64,000 nt of DNA from Marinicellulosiphila megalodicopiae (GCF_045862395.1 NZ_AP023087.1:682001-746000), one strand, 5' to 3'. Numbered from the stretch's first letter, positions 26,232-35,215 are shown. Numbers and translations: made by a program. The notes: generated by a model from the sequence alone, not told the origin.

Positions 26232-26562
26232 AATAAAAGTTACTTAAATAATAAAAGATAAGTACCCGTTTATTAAAATATACCAGGCGGATGTTTGTTT
26301 TTTACCAGTGAATACTTACTAACTGTTTGGTGGGCATTACATTGTTTCAAAAAGTTTTACACAATCGATAAATTCGAGGCTGCAATAAAAATGTCATATT
26401 TTGGAAAGCTAAAATCCCCTGTGTAGTCAAATTATTGATGATAAATTAGTAATGAATGCGTCAATTCTTCCTTCCGTTTACAAAAAACTGTAATTGAGAG
26501 TCTCATTATTTATAGAATTGTATGGTATATTGTCAGACCGTTTTTTAATCAATTGGTGAACC

Positions 26563-28143
26563 ATGAGGCTGTTTTCTGCAATTCCATATGCGTACCGCGT
26601 CGCTTTGATGATTAATGCATCAATTGTTGTCGTTATGGCAGCATTTGGTGGTATTGTTTTAGATCGTCAGCAGAAACTGTTAGAAGAACAGTTTACAAAA
26701 TCTGGACAATTGAGCGCTTCGCAGTTAGCAGGTTCTGCAACTGAACCACTATTTGGGGGCGATAAATTCAGTTTAACCCTTCAAATTAATGCATTGACCG
26801 CGGATACTATTGATATTTCTGTGTTTGACTTTCAAGGACGCGTTAAAGCACGAACTAATTATTTGCAAAATAATGAAGAGCCAGCAGAATCTTTATTTTC
26901 TTTTTTCGAACAAGCGCCTGACTTTACCATTCCAGCTAATGTTTATGGTGAAATTGAACTTAATTCATCTAATATTACCTCTCAGTCTGGTGCAGAATAT
27001 AAAAAAGAATTAGTTTCAACGATTAACCACATCTATACCAAATATAGAAATCAATGGTTAGAAGACACGCCGATGTCTTTTGACTGGCAGGACCTAGATT
27101 CAACGCGTCAATGGACAACGTTTGTTTCCCCAGTTAAGTTTAGAGATGCAGTGGGCGGACATGTATTTGTCACCACCAGTCGAAAAGAAATTACACAAGC
27201 AAAAAATGATATTTTACAATTTATCATGGTCGTCAGTTTTATATTAGTTGTTGGCGTTTTTACTTTATCCATGGCCATTGGTCGCAGGCTCTCTAAGCCG
27301 GTTCTTGATTTGATTAAAGCAACCAATGCCATTTCAGATGAACAATACTCGTATCGAATTTCAAAAGTGTATCATGGCGAATTTGGACAGTTGATTCGTT
27401 CATTTAACCACATGGCAGAAGAAGTTGAGCGTAAGCAAAAAGTAGAAAATGCTTTAACTCATTTTGTATCGGATTCAGTTGCTGACCAGTATTTATCTGA
27501 AGGTGGTGGGCGAGGTGAAGGCAAGATGGTCGATGCTTCGGTTATTTTTGTGGATATTGTAGGGTTTACATCATTTAGTGAGAACAACTCAGCCAAACAA
27601 GTTGCTGAAATATTAAATGAATATTTCGAATACTTTACTTATTGTTGTGAATTTTATGGTGGTCATGTTGATAAATTTATTGGTGATGCTGCGATGTTTG
27701 TATTTGGTGCGCCTAATGAAGACCCTGAACATCCTTTTAACGCCGCTGCTTGTGCAGTGTTAATGCAAAAAATCATTGCAGATATTAACAATAAACACAA
27801 AGCTCAGAACAAACCCTGTCTAGAAATACGCATCGGAATAAGCAGTGGGCAAATGCTTGCAGGTGTGATTGGAAGTAAAAGCCGACTTCAATATACGGTT
27901 GTTGGCGATCCAGTCAATTTGGCATCAAGACTATGTGATTTAGCTGGATCAGGGGGGATTTTAGTGGATGAATCGTTCTTTAATCGAGCGAATCATCATA
28001 ATTATTTAAGCTCTGGTAAACGAGTGAGTGTAAAAGTGAAAGGTGTTAAAGAAGAGGTGAAAACAGTCTTTATTGAAGATATTATTAAAACACCTTATAG
28101 CCATTTCGAAACAGTAAGGGAGCAATTGAATCTACATGCATAA
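26563..28143 (+). CDS. Membrane class III adenylate/guanylate cyclase with periplasmic sensor and HAMP
   Basis: The 526-residue protein has a first membrane helix at ~13-33, a periplasmic sensor region (~35-215), a second helix at ~217-239, HAMP (~240-292), and a class III cyclase domain (~322-500). Metal ligands Asp331 (FVDIVGFTSF) and Asp375 (KFIGDAAMFVFG), the purine-specificity Lys371 and Asp449, and the transition-state Asn452 and Arg456 (VVGDPVNLASR) are all present, so it should be active; the Lys/Asp pair favours ATP over GTP. GGTGA precedes the start. Its last 8 bp overlap the next gene. Confidence 0.9.
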   Translation: MRLFSAIPYAYRVALMINASIVVVMAAFGGIVLDRQQKLLEEQFTKSGQLSASQLAGSATEPLFGGDKFSLTLQINALTADTIDISVFDFQGRVKARTNYLQNNEEPAESLFSFFEQAPDFTIPANVYGEIELNSSNITSQSGAEYKKELVSTINHIYTKYRNQWLEDTPMSFDWQDLDSTRQWTTFVSPVKFRDAVGGHVFVTTSRKEITQAKNDILQFIMVVSFILVVGVFTLSMAIGRRLSKPVLDLIKATNAISDEQYSYRISKVYHGEFGQLIRSFNHMAEEVERKQKVENALTHFVSDSVADQYLSEGGGRGEGKMVDASVIFVDIVGFTSFSENNSAKQVAEILNEYFEYFTYCCEFYGGHVDKFIGDAAMFVFGAPNEDPEHPFNAAACAVLMQKIIADINNKHKAQNKPCLEIRIGISSGQMLAGVIGSKSRLQYTVVGDPVNLASRLCDLAGSGGILVDESFFNRANHHNYLSSGKRVSVKVKGVKEEVKTVFIEDIIKTPYSHFETVREQLNLHA

Positions 28144-29197
28144 TTTAACTCGTACATTTTTATTGGCGTCATTATTTATTAGTCCACTTTGTTTTGCGCA
28201 ATCAGTTGTAGAAAAAGCGACACAATTAATACAAGAAAATAAATTTTCAGAAGCAAAAAATTTAATTTTATCGGTTAATTCCAGTGAGTCTGAGTACCGC
28301 GAGCTTCAAAAAGTATTGGTCTCAATCACGCCTGCTCAAGAAGCTTTTGTGGATGGTGTTATTGCTGAGGCAAATTTGTATTTTCGCAACCGCACAAAAG
28401 ATTACGGTAAGGCAATTAATATCCTCACTGTTGGTTTAAAAGAATTACCAAACCACCCGAAATTAAAAGAAGCGTTTGTTGCTGTTGATGTTGAACGAAA
28501 AGTAGAAGCTCAAAAACAACGACAAGAAATCTTATTAAACCATGGTCGATATTTATTGGATGTTGCTCAATTTGAAAAGACAGTGAAAGACTTATATCCA
28601 AATGATCCGATTGTACAAGCTCGGTTTGAGCAATTTTTAGTTGAAACACAAAATGTAGCAAATCAATTATCGGTGCAAGCACAGCAATTATTAAAAATGG
28701 AAGATATACAATTGGCGGTCGCTCATAGTAGTGCATTATTAGCGTACCAACTTGATCCAAGTGATCGAATTACCCAAATTTATACCAATATAGATCAACA
28801 AATGAAGTCGCGTATTGCAGATATTGAAGCTGCTCAATCTGAACAAATGCGTGAACGCAGTATCGTAGAAATTAACTATTTAAGTGATCAATTTTCTATT
28901 GAGTTAAGCACCAATAATATTACTGAAGCACGACGTATTCTTAAAGAGCTGCAAAGTTTTGGTGTAGATGTGGTTGAATTAGATAAGAAAATTGAAAGAA
29001 AAATTAATCAAATTGTTCAGCGTGCTCTTGATAGAGGGAATGTGCTGTGGAGTGAGGGGCGCATTGAAGATGCCCTGGCAAAATGGCTTGAAGTTCAGCA
29101 ATACGGAAGAGATAACCGAGTGTTAAATAACAATATTGCAAAAGCTCAGAGCTTCATTGCTTATTACAATGAAGTAAAATTAAAAAACTCACAATAA
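28136..29197 (+). CDS. Periplasmic helical-repeat (TPR-like) protein, partner of the cyclase
   Basis: The start ATG lies inside the last codons of the cyclase gene (8-bp overlap), implying translational coupling. The 353-residue product begins MHNLTRTFLLASLFISPLCF then AQS, a type I signal peptide cleaved near residue 22. The rest is alpha-helical, with TPR-like pairs such as KDYGKAINILTVGLKELPNH and ARRILKELQSFGVDVVEL and a C-terminal LWSEGRIEDALAKWLEVQQY. No enzymatic motif is seen. Given the cyclase's periplasmic sensor region, it may be a sensory or scaffold partner; this is inference from gene order. Confidence 0.75.
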   Translation: MHNLTRTFLLASLFISPLCFAQSVVEKATQLIQENKFSEAKNLILSVNSSESEYRELQKVLVSITPAQEAFVDGVIAEANLYFRNRTKDYGKAINILTVGLKELPNHPKLKEAFVAVDVERKVEAQKQRQEILLNHGRYLLDVAQFEKTVKDLYPNDPIVQARFEQFLVETQNVANQLSVQAQQLLKMEDIQLAVAHSSALLAYQLDPSDRITQIYTNIDQQMKSRIADIEAAQSEQMRERSIVEINYLSDQFSIELSTNNITEARRILKELQSFGVDVVELDKKIERKINQIVQRALDRGNVLWSEGRIEDALAKWLEVQQYGRDNRVLNNNIAKAQSFIAYYNEVKLKNSQ

Positions 29198-29225
29198 AAA
29201 GAATAACTATTTAGGTTGCATATTC

Positions 29226-29573
29226 ATGGCAAAATTAATTTTTAAAACCCAAAGCGTACCTGATGATGAGTGTATGGCCATTAGGAGATTATTGGTGGAT
29301 AACGATATTGTGTTCCACGAAACGAGCTCAGGGCTTTTGGGGTTGTCTGTGGCAGGGTTGTGGGTGGATCAAGAGTTAGTTGATCAAGCTAGGGCTATTA
29401 TTGAAACAGAGCAGTGCACTCGTCAAATGCAAATGCGTGAAACATTTTCGAGATCCCCTGTTACATTCAAAGAGCAATTTAAGCGTCATCCAATCAAGTG
29501 GATTGCAAGTGTTTTAGCGGTCCCAGCCATTTTATCCCTCATAATTATTCCATTTTTTTATTTCTCACCATAA
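29226..29573 (+). CDS. DUF6164-like small membrane protein
   Basis: The 115-residue protein begins AKLIFKTQSVPDDECMAIRR and continues FHETSSGLLGLSVAGLWV, a ferredoxin-like N-terminal part resembling the DUF2007/DUF6164 families. Residues ~92-113 (WIASVLAVPAILSLIIIPFF) form a single C-terminal transmembrane helix. The gene follows the TPR-like gene by 28 bp and probably belongs to the same transcript. Function unknown. Confidence 0.7.
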   Translation: MAKLIFKTQSVPDDECMAIRRLLVDNDIVFHETSSGLLGLSVAGLWVDQELVDQARAIIETEQCTRQMQMRETFSRSPVTFKEQFKRHPIKWIASVLAVPAILSLIIIPFFYFSP

Positions 29574-29621
29574 GTAAAAAATACTTATAGTAAAAAAACT
29601 GTGAACTAGTTCAAAAAAATC

Positions 29622-29649
29622 TTGTATTCCCTAATTACTTTGTTAGAAT
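29622..29649 (+). promoter_or_regulatory. Candidate sigma-70 promoter for the 86-residue protein
   Basis: TTGTAT (-35) and TAGAAT (-10) are 16 bp apart, ending 75 bp upstream of the start codon at 29724. The -10 is near consensus, the -35 is weaker. Confidence 0.4.
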
Positions 29650-29723
29650 GATTTCATATTGAGATCTGCGTCACGTTTATTCTCAATAAAATCTAACATA
29701 AATTATTTTAAAGAGGAATTATC

Positions 29724-29984
29724 ATGAACATTGAACAATATAATCAAGCATTTCATGAGCAACCAGGCCACGAATTTGACAATTACGTTAAAGTCGGTGA
29801 TTTAGTGAGTCCATTTACAAAAAGAGTTTTAACTCAAGCAGAAGTGGATGCGTTTAATGGTTTTACGGTTGCATATAATCGTTTACATAAAGATACGGCT
29901 AAACAAATTTGTTTAGAAAGCCGCAAAGAATACTTAAAAGAGTGTTTTTTAACCGGTGCTGATGAAGCTATGTTAGCTGAATAA
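29724..29984 (+). CDS. Small cytoplasmic protein of unknown function (86 aa)
   Basis: The start is supported by AGAGGAATT, a strong ribosome site, 6-7 nt before the ATG. The product MNIEQYNQAFHEQPGHEFDN... is soluble, slightly acidic, has two Cys, and shows no signal or known motif. A strong ribosome site, its own candidate promoter and a long hairpin directly at the stop codon suggest a well-expressed single-gene unit. I do not recognise a family. Confidence 0.65.
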   Translation: MNIEQYNQAFHEQPGHEFDNYVKVGDLVSPFTKRVLTQAEVDAFNGFTVAYNRLHKDTAKQICLESRKEYLKECFLTGADEAMLAE

Positions 29985-30024
29985 ATTCTATGTAAATCAC
30001 TGATAATCAGTGATTGCATAGAAT
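29985..30024 (+). terminator. 40-nt long hairpin directly after the stop codon
   Basis: ATTCTATG pairs with CATAGAAT and AAATCACTGA with TCAGTGATT around a TAA loop, with one mismatch, giving an arm of about 18 bp. It starts on the base after the stop codon. T-rich sequence follows after about 10 nt, so it may act as terminator and as 3' protective structure. Confidence 0.75.
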
Positions 30025-30137
30025 GCATTTGATATTTTTATTGTATTTTTTATATTCCAAAACAATTTAGGCGTGCCAGCCACAGTCTAATAATTTTTTA
30101 CTGCTAAACTAAATATAGATAATTTTGGTGAAACAGT

Positions 30138-30686
30138 ATGAAACCCTTTTATATTCTTATTTTTCTCTTATTTTGCACAAAAACATTTGCTTTTGATCAA
30201 AAACGTAAAGGCACGTTTATTGATTTAGGTTTAGGTGTGAATATCCTCAACTCTGATTTAACTCAACGTTCAAACTCAATTATTCAATCGTTTAATGATG
30301 CTGGAATGTCTGGAAGTATTCGTATTGGTAGCGGGTTAGTCAAAAAGGTATCAATTTTTAGTGATATCAATCATCGTCATTATTTAAGTCAATCTGATCA
30401 AGGTAATTATTTTATTACTGATATTGGGTTGGGCGTTCAATATTATTTTACCAAGTATGTTCAAACTTTTTATGTAATGGGTTCATTTTCTACCTCGGTG
30501 GTTGGGTTTTCGGAAGAGAAAATAAGCTTAGGAAGAACATTTAAAAGTGGAGTTGGATACGAATTTACACCAAGGTGGCAAGCGGAATTAACTTATCAAG
30601 ATACAGCATCAGAGATTAATCACACACTTTTTGATCACTTAGAATCGAAAAGTGTGCAATTTACTATTCATTTTTTATGGTACTAA
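30138..30686 (+). CDS. Outer-membrane beta-barrel-like protein
   Basis: The 182-residue product has a signal peptide (MKPFYILIFLLFCTKTFA) and then strands with alternating hydrophobic residues: GTFIDLGLGVNILNSDL, YFITDIGLGVQYYFTKYV, TFKSGVGYEFTPRWQAEL, ending in KSVQFTIHFLWY with a C-terminal aromatic, as expected for a small OmpA/OmpW-like barrel recognised by the Bam machinery. No specific family is recognised. Confidence 0.7.
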   Translation: MKPFYILIFLLFCTKTFAFDQKRKGTFIDLGLGVNILNSDLTQRSNSIIQSFNDAGMSGSIRIGSGLVKKVSIFSDINHRHYLSQSDQGNYFITDIGLGVQYYFTKYVQTFYVMGSFSTSVVGFSEEKISLGRTFKSGVGYEFTPRWQAELTYQDTASEINHTLFDHLESKSVQFTIHFLWY

Positions 30687-30714
30687 ACAATTTTGAGAAA
30701 TGTTTAAAAACGAA

Positions 30715-31326
30715 TTAAAGAACTTTTAATAATTCAATATCAAAGATTAATGTTGAGAATGGGCCAATTTTTCCACCAGCGCCTTGTTCTCCGTATGCTA
30801 AGTTATACGGAATGTATAAACGCCATTTAGAACCTTCGGTCATTAATTGTAATGCTTCAGTCCATCCGGTAATTACGCCGCCCACTGGGAATTCTGCAGG
30901 TTGGCCGCGCTCGTAAGAGCTATCAAATACTTCACCGTTGATTAATGTGCCGTGGTAATGCGTGCTAACAGTATCAGATGCTGTAGGTGTTGCACCTTCG
31001 CCAGTTTGTAATACTTCATATTGTAAGCCAGAAGCGGTAACGGTAACTTCTTCACGTTTAGCATTTTCTTCTAAGAATTTTTGGCCTTCACCAGATAACT
31101 CTTTAGCTTGCTCGGCTTGTTTTGCTTGCATTTGTTCGTTGATCATACGAAATGCAACTTCTAAATCTTCTTGAGAAACAACAGATTCAACCCCTGCATA
31201 AGAATCTTGAACACCTTGCACTAATGCTTGGATATCTAGACCATTGAATGGGTTAGCTGCAAGTTGATCGCCAAAATTGCGACCAATTCCGTAGCTTGCT
31301 TGTTGTTCAGGTAGTTTATAAGACAT
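30715..31326 (-). CDS. fklB: FKBP-type peptidyl-prolyl isomerase (FklB/FKBP22-like)
   Basis: The 203-residue protein has the N-terminal helical dimerisation domain of the FkpA/FklB/Mip group (ASYGIGRNFGDQLAANPFNG; VAFRMINEQMQAKQAEQAKE), then an FKBP domain from ~105 with SGLQYEVLQTGEGATPTASD, TLINGEVFDSSYERGQPAEF and WRLYIPYNLAYGEQGAGG, containing the aromatic active-site residues. There is no signal peptide, so it matches cytoplasmic FklB rather than periplasmic FkpA. Confidence 0.9.
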   Translation of the reverse strand: MSYKLPEQQASYGIGRNFGDQLAANPFNGLDIQALVQGVQDSYAGVESVVSQEDLEVAFRMINEQMQAKQAEQAKELSGEGQKFLEENAKREEVTVTASGLQYEVLQTGEGATPTASDTVSTHYHGTLINGEVFDSSYERGQPAEFPVGGVITGWTEALQLMTEGSKWRLYIPYNLAYGEQGAGGKIGPFSTLIFDIELLKVL

Positions 31327-31433
31327 AATGTTCTCTTAAGTTGAGTGAATAAAGTGCCAATTAATGGGGTTTGATTGATTGGTTTCAAGGGTTGCTGGTA
31401 TATAATGTTAAATTAAGTGAATAATTAAAGAAT

Positions 31434-32852
31434 ATGAATGTAATGAAATCGGTATTTTTTTTAGTTTTTGGGTGCTTATTCAGTGTTTTTGCCATAGCAG
31501 GCACTGAGTTTTGGGATTGGCAAACGAGGCATAAGCAACTAGTAGAACAAAAAAATGTGGCAGTATTGCCTGAGGATTTGGCTTATATCCAAAATTTATC
31601 GGATTCTTGGGAAACTCAAGCAATGAAATTGGATGAGTACGTACCTTTAAATTATTCAAAAACGATGCCTAAAAAACAGATAATCAATATTGAAAAGTTT
31701 GAATCTGCCCGTGCTCAACAATTGACTCAACCTTTAATTGAAATTTTAGATACTAAGCATATTTTAAGTGAAAGGATTTCATTTGATTTTTATCAACATC
31801 ACTTTCAAATTAAAGATTCCAGCAATTGGCAAACAGATTTAATTATAAATCAAGCAAATGATGTATCAAAAGTTTGGTCGTATTTCGCAAGTTTGCCCAC
31901 AGAACATTTAATTGAGCAGATGCTAATTTTAAAACAGTCCTTGAATTTGAATGATTGGGATTATGCTGTCATGCTTTTTCAATACAGTTCAATTTGGCAA
32001 AACGATATTAACGCACAGTTATTGCAGGCGCATTATTTATTAGTCAAATCGGGATTAAATGTCAGAATTGGTTTTGCTAATGAAAAAGTGTATCTATTAA
32101 TGCAAACTCAGTTATTTGTTTTAAATGAAAGTTATGTGCAAGATAGCATGAAAAAGCGTTGGTATATTATGGATTTTAATAATGATATTACTCCAATGGA
32201 AAATATTGATTTGGTAGAGAAATCCCATTCAAATTCTAAAGAGCCATTAAAATTATTGATGAACCCAAAGTTAAACTTAGGCGGGCAGTGGCAGCATAAA
32301 TTATTTAATTATCAAGTTGGAAATACACAATACGATATCTATTTACCATTTCAAGCGGATATTCTTGAACATTATAAGTACTATCCGATTTTGTTAGTGG
32401 ATAATTACATTAATCAAGAAATACATGAGATTGTTTTTCAATCTATTTATGAGCAAATTAAAGACAAAATAAATCCTCGAGATGAGCAGAAAACCATTAA
32501 CTTTTTACTGAACTTTGTGCAGACTTTAATTAAAGAGAATAAAGAAACTGGGAATGTGAATAAGCAATTGTTTGTTCAGCAGGTTGTGTTTGAATCAAAA
32601 GGGGGGGCTCAAGAGCGTGTGTTATTGTTTAAAAATTTGGTAGAAAAAATATTAGGGAATTACATGATGATTGTGCTTTATGATAATCATATTTCAACTG
32701 GAGTTAAATTAAAAACTAAGCAAAATTTAAGTGCTTTCCATGTTAATTTAAACGATTATGTATTTGCTGATCCGTCTTATACCCATGCAAAGCTGGGTGA
32801 AAAAATGCCATTAGAAAATAGTCCTTTTAAAAAATGGCTGCCTATTTATTGA
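31434..32852 (+). CDS. Secreted transglutaminase-like protein lacking the catalytic cysteine
   Basis: The 472-residue protein has a signal peptide (MKSVFFLVFGCLFSVFAIAG). Its C-terminal third resembles transglutaminase-like proteins that read DCEDRxxLFxxLV...GHxxTAV...DPTYxxAxxGxxMP; here the order is GGAQERVLLFKNLVEKILG, DNHISTGVKL, and FADPSYTHAKLGEKMP. The His and Asp of the triad are kept but the Cys position is Ala (about residue 392), so peptidase activity is unlikely. A seven-G run (32601-32607) encodes the two glycines just before it. An earlier segment LLVKSGLNVRIGFANEKVYL also fits such folds. Role unknown. Confidence 0.65.
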   Translation: MNVMKSVFFLVFGCLFSVFAIAGTEFWDWQTRHKQLVEQKNVAVLPEDLAYIQNLSDSWETQAMKLDEYVPLNYSKTMPKKQIINIEKFESARAQQLTQPLIEILDTKHILSERISFDFYQHHFQIKDSSNWQTDLIINQANDVSKVWSYFASLPTEHLIEQMLILKQSLNLNDWDYAVMLFQYSSIWQNDINAQLLQAHYLLVKSGLNVRIGFANEKVYLLMQTQLFVLNESYVQDSMKKRWYIMDFNNDITPMENIDLVEKSHSNSKEPLKLLMNPKLNLGGQWQHKLFNYQVGNTQYDIYLPFQADILEHYKYYPILLVDNYINQEIHEIVFQSIYEQIKDKINPRDEQKTINFLLNFVQTLIKENKETGNVNKQLFVQQVVFESKGGAQERVLLFKNLVEKILGNYMMIVLYDNHISTGVKLKTKQNLSAFHVNLNDYVFADPSYTHAKLGEKMPLENSPFKKWLPIY

Positions 32853-32906
32853 GTAACCATTATTGAGCATCCATTCATGGTTTGTTATCGATGAAATTCT
32901 TTGAAA

Positions 32907-33446
32907 TTATAACTGCCCTGTTATTGCCTGAATTCTTATTTCTGTCATGGTTTTAATGCAAGCTTGAGTGTCCTTGATGTCATTTTTTATGCAATTAGAA
33001 TTTCTTTCATTTAACCATTCAGGTTGGTTTAGAATATTAAATTCAGATGTTTTGGTGGATTTTTTCCATTTCTGTAACACAAAATTCATTCGTTTATCTT
33101 GATCTAATAAATCTGAATTGGCACAAATTATTCGCTCAAGTTTGTTGTTTGGTGCATCGCATTCAATCATGCTATCTAAATGATCAAAGGCAAAAGAAGT
33201 AGTCGTTGTTGCGGGTATTATAACGGGTGATGGCTCGAGTTTTTGTATCGTATTTGAGTTAGAGATAGTCGTGGTTACAGAAGTGGAATCATCTGACTGT
33301 GGTGTTGGGTGAATCACTTTGTTAATGTCTTGTTTTGCTTGTTTGACACTTTGAACTAACCAGTCTTTATCTTTATTTGAATATAAAATATATGATTGCG
33401 CTGTACATATTAATATAAGCGTTACAATAAGTAGATTTTTAAACAT
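32907..33446 (-). CDS. Membrane-anchored LprI-like (DUF1311) domain protein
   Basis: The 179-residue product has an N-terminal hydrophobic helix (MFKNLLIVTLILICTAQSYI), a Ser/Thr-rich linker (~45-80) and a C-terminal domain with four Cys: IECDAPNNKLERIICANSDL, WLNERNSNCIKNDIKDTQAC. That spacing (C...C...LDQ...WLxxRxxC...C) is the pattern of the lysozyme-inhibitor LprI/DUF1311 family, which folds in the periplasm with disulfides. The preceding gene (DUF455) ends 5 bp upstream, so they share a transcript. Confidence 0.7.
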   Translation of the reverse strand: MFKNLLIVTLILICTAQSYILYSNKDKDWLVQSVKQAKQDINKVIHPTPQSDDSTSVTTTISNSNTIQKLEPSPVIIPATTTTSFAFDHLDSMIECDAPNNKLERIICANSDLLDQDKRMNFVLQKWKKSTKTSEFNILNQPEWLNERNSNCIKNDIKDTQACIKTMTEIRIQAITGQL

Positions 33447-33451
33447 GTTGG

Positions 33452-34270
33452 TTACCTTGGTTTGGGCTTGAATTCTCGATCCATTCGATCAAGTTCATTA
33501 AGTTCATATTCACTGAATCCAGAAGCTAATCGAGCTTCGCGATTAAATGGGCCTTTTGGTGGATTGGCTAAGAATTTATTGACCAATTGTATAAATGTTT
33601 GGTCACTATTAACTTGTTGTAAATCACATTGATGCTTAAACCATCGTGTGGATGAACTAATATGGCCAATTTCCTCATTACCAATAATGTTAAGGGTGTC
33701 GACCATTTTTCGATCACCTATGTCAGAAAATCTTTGTGACGTCATTGGAATTGCGTCTAATGCACGAGCCTCTAAAATCCGATGAACCACTCCCATTCTT
33801 TCTAATAAACTATGACGAGTTGTTCTTGCCATAGCCCAAAGCTCTCCATGTACTTTAAAGTCGCCATAATTAAAGCCTAATATCTTTAGCGATTCACAAA
33901 GAAGTTTAAAGTGAGTGGCTTCTTCTTTGGCACATTGTACCCAGTCTGAATAATAATCTTTAGGTAATCCTCTAAAGCGATAAACACTATCCCATGCCAA
34001 ATTGACTGCAGTTAATTCAATATGCGCTAATGCATGAATGGCGTTTGCTTTGCCATATAATTTTTTGAATGGATAAGATTTAAGATCTTTTGGTGCAACA
34101 ATAAATGGTTGAGGTTCTTTGCCAGGATCTAAATAATCAATGATAGGTAAGCCTTCATTCCAACTTAGTTTATTTTGTTCAAAAAGGTTTGCACAATCAA
34201 GTGTGAGGGCAATTTTTTCATCTGGATTTTGGCAGAGGAATATTTTTTGAGCTTGTTCGAATAAGTTCAA
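33452..34270 (-). CDS. DUF455 ferritin-like protein, TTG start
   Basis: The 272-residue protein matches DUF455: NAIHALAHIELTAVNLAWDS, YRFRGLPKDYYSDWVQCAKE, EATHFKLLCESLKILGFNYG, RMGVVHRILEARALDAIPM and NEEIGHISSSTRWFKHQC. The E/H pairs on four helices suggest a ferritin-like di-iron fold, related to MiaE-type hydroxylases; no substrate is known. The start is TTG (34270) with AGG 7 nt upstream; no other start fits because the family N-terminus MNLFEQAQ is encoded directly here. Confidence 0.85.
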   Translation of the reverse strand: MNLFEQAQKIFLCQNPDEKIALTLDCANLFEQNKLSWNEGLPIIDYLDPGKEPQPFIVAPKDLKSYPFKKLYGKANAIHALAHIELTAVNLAWDSVYRFRGLPKDYYSDWVQCAKEEATHFKLLCESLKILGFNYGDFKVHGELWAMARTTRHSLLERMGVVHRILEARALDAIPMTSQRFSDIGDRKMVDTLNIIGNEEIGHISSSTRWFKHQCDLQQVNSDQTFIQLVNKFLANPPKGPFNREARLASGFSEYELNELDRMDREFKPKPR

Positions 34271-34402
34271 TTGATGACCTAGCGTTAGAGGGGTGGAGAT
34301 TGGCCGATTTTACATGAAAAGTGAAGGGAATAGTTGAGAAAATAGTGTACATTTTATATCGAGCAAAGTAGCCTTGCGCGTGTTAAAAACATAGGTGTCA
34401 TT

Positions 34403-35125
34403 ATGACTAAAAAATTGAAAGAAATATTGTTTGAATATAAAGGATTTCTAGTTTTAATTTTACTTATGCTGATAGTTAGGTCCAGTGTGATGGATTGGAA
34501 TCCAGTACCTAGTACTTCGATGATGCCAACTATAATTGAAGGTGATCGAGTGTTAATTGATAAGCTGGCTTATGATCTAAGATTTCCTTTTTTTAAATGG
34601 TCATTAGTGCATTTTAAGGACCCTCTGCGCGCTGATATTGTTGTAATTAATTCCAGTCAGGCTAAAAAACGCTTAATTAAACGAATCATAGCGATACCTG
34701 GAGATGAAATATGGATAAAAGATAATAGGGTAGTGATAAATCAATCAGTGTTAAGTGCCCAATTAATAAGGACCGATTATGATAAATTAGCAGGATTTGA
34801 AGAACTGCTTGAAACAAATATTACTCAAAATGGAAAAAACCGTTCATATGTTGTTCGTTTATATGTGAATCAAGAAGATATTTCACCATTGAAAAATATG
34901 AAGCCACTTAGGGTGCCTGAAGGTTTTTATTTTGTTATGGGTGATAATCGCCATTTAAGCGATGACTCTCGATTAAATCTAAAATTAGTTCCAAGAAATG
35001 AAATTATTGGAAAAGCGAAAAGTGTTGTTTTTTCAGCGGATTATGAAAATTATCATCTACCTAGAAGTGATCGTTGGTTTGTACCTTTGTATTTAAATAA
35101 TCAAGATGCAGTTAGGAAAAAGTGA
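34403..35125 (+). CDS. lepB: Signal peptidase I, single-helix variant
   Basis: The 240-residue enzyme cleaves type I signal peptides at the outer face of the inner membrane. One N-terminal helix (FLVLILLMLIVRSSVM, ~15-30) is followed by the catalytic Ser39 in VPSTSMMPTI, the general-base Lys93 in KKRLIKRIIAIPGDEI, and the box E string FVMGDNRHLSDDSR (~177). It is shorter than E. coli LepB (324 aa, two helices) and is not next to lepA or rnc, so it may be a second signal peptidase dedicated to a subset of substrates. This last point is inference. Confidence 0.9.
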   Translation: MTKKLKEILFEYKGFLVLILLMLIVRSSVMDWNPVPSTSMMPTIIEGDRVLIDKLAYDLRFPFFKWSLVHFKDPLRADIVVINSSQAKKRLIKRIIAIPGDEIWIKDNRVVINQSVLSAQLIRTDYDKLAGFEELLETNITQNGKNRSYVVRLYVNQEDISPLKNMKPLRVPEGFYFVMGDNRHLSDDSRLNLKLVPRNEIIGKAKSVVFSADYENYHLPRSDRWFVPLYLNNQDAVRKK

Positions 35126-35215
35126 TGTAGTTTATCTGGACCATTCTTAATAATGGCCCAAGTATTAGAACGATAAAAATAAATGGAGTTCACTCAAACT
35201 GATACGCAGTTAAGG

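Larger units (their letters stand above)
25848..26562. other. 715-bp AT-rich intergenic region with DnaA-box sequences
   Basis: There is no gene. Two perfect TTATCCACA sequences occur at 25940-25948 and 26223-26231, and the related strings TTATCCCGA (25928) and TTATCCTTG (26210) nearby. The stretch between is strongly AT-rich with A- and T-runs, for example around 25970-26060. A TTGACA at 25980 could be a -35 element. The right end must carry the promoter of the cyclase gene. See findings for the origin-like interpretation and its weakness. Confidence 0.5.

Noticed and set aside
25848..26562. Chromosomal replication origin
   Set aside because: Only two perfect DnaA boxes, no mnmG/dnaA/parAB neighbours and no visible 13-mer array; kept only as a DnaA-box region.
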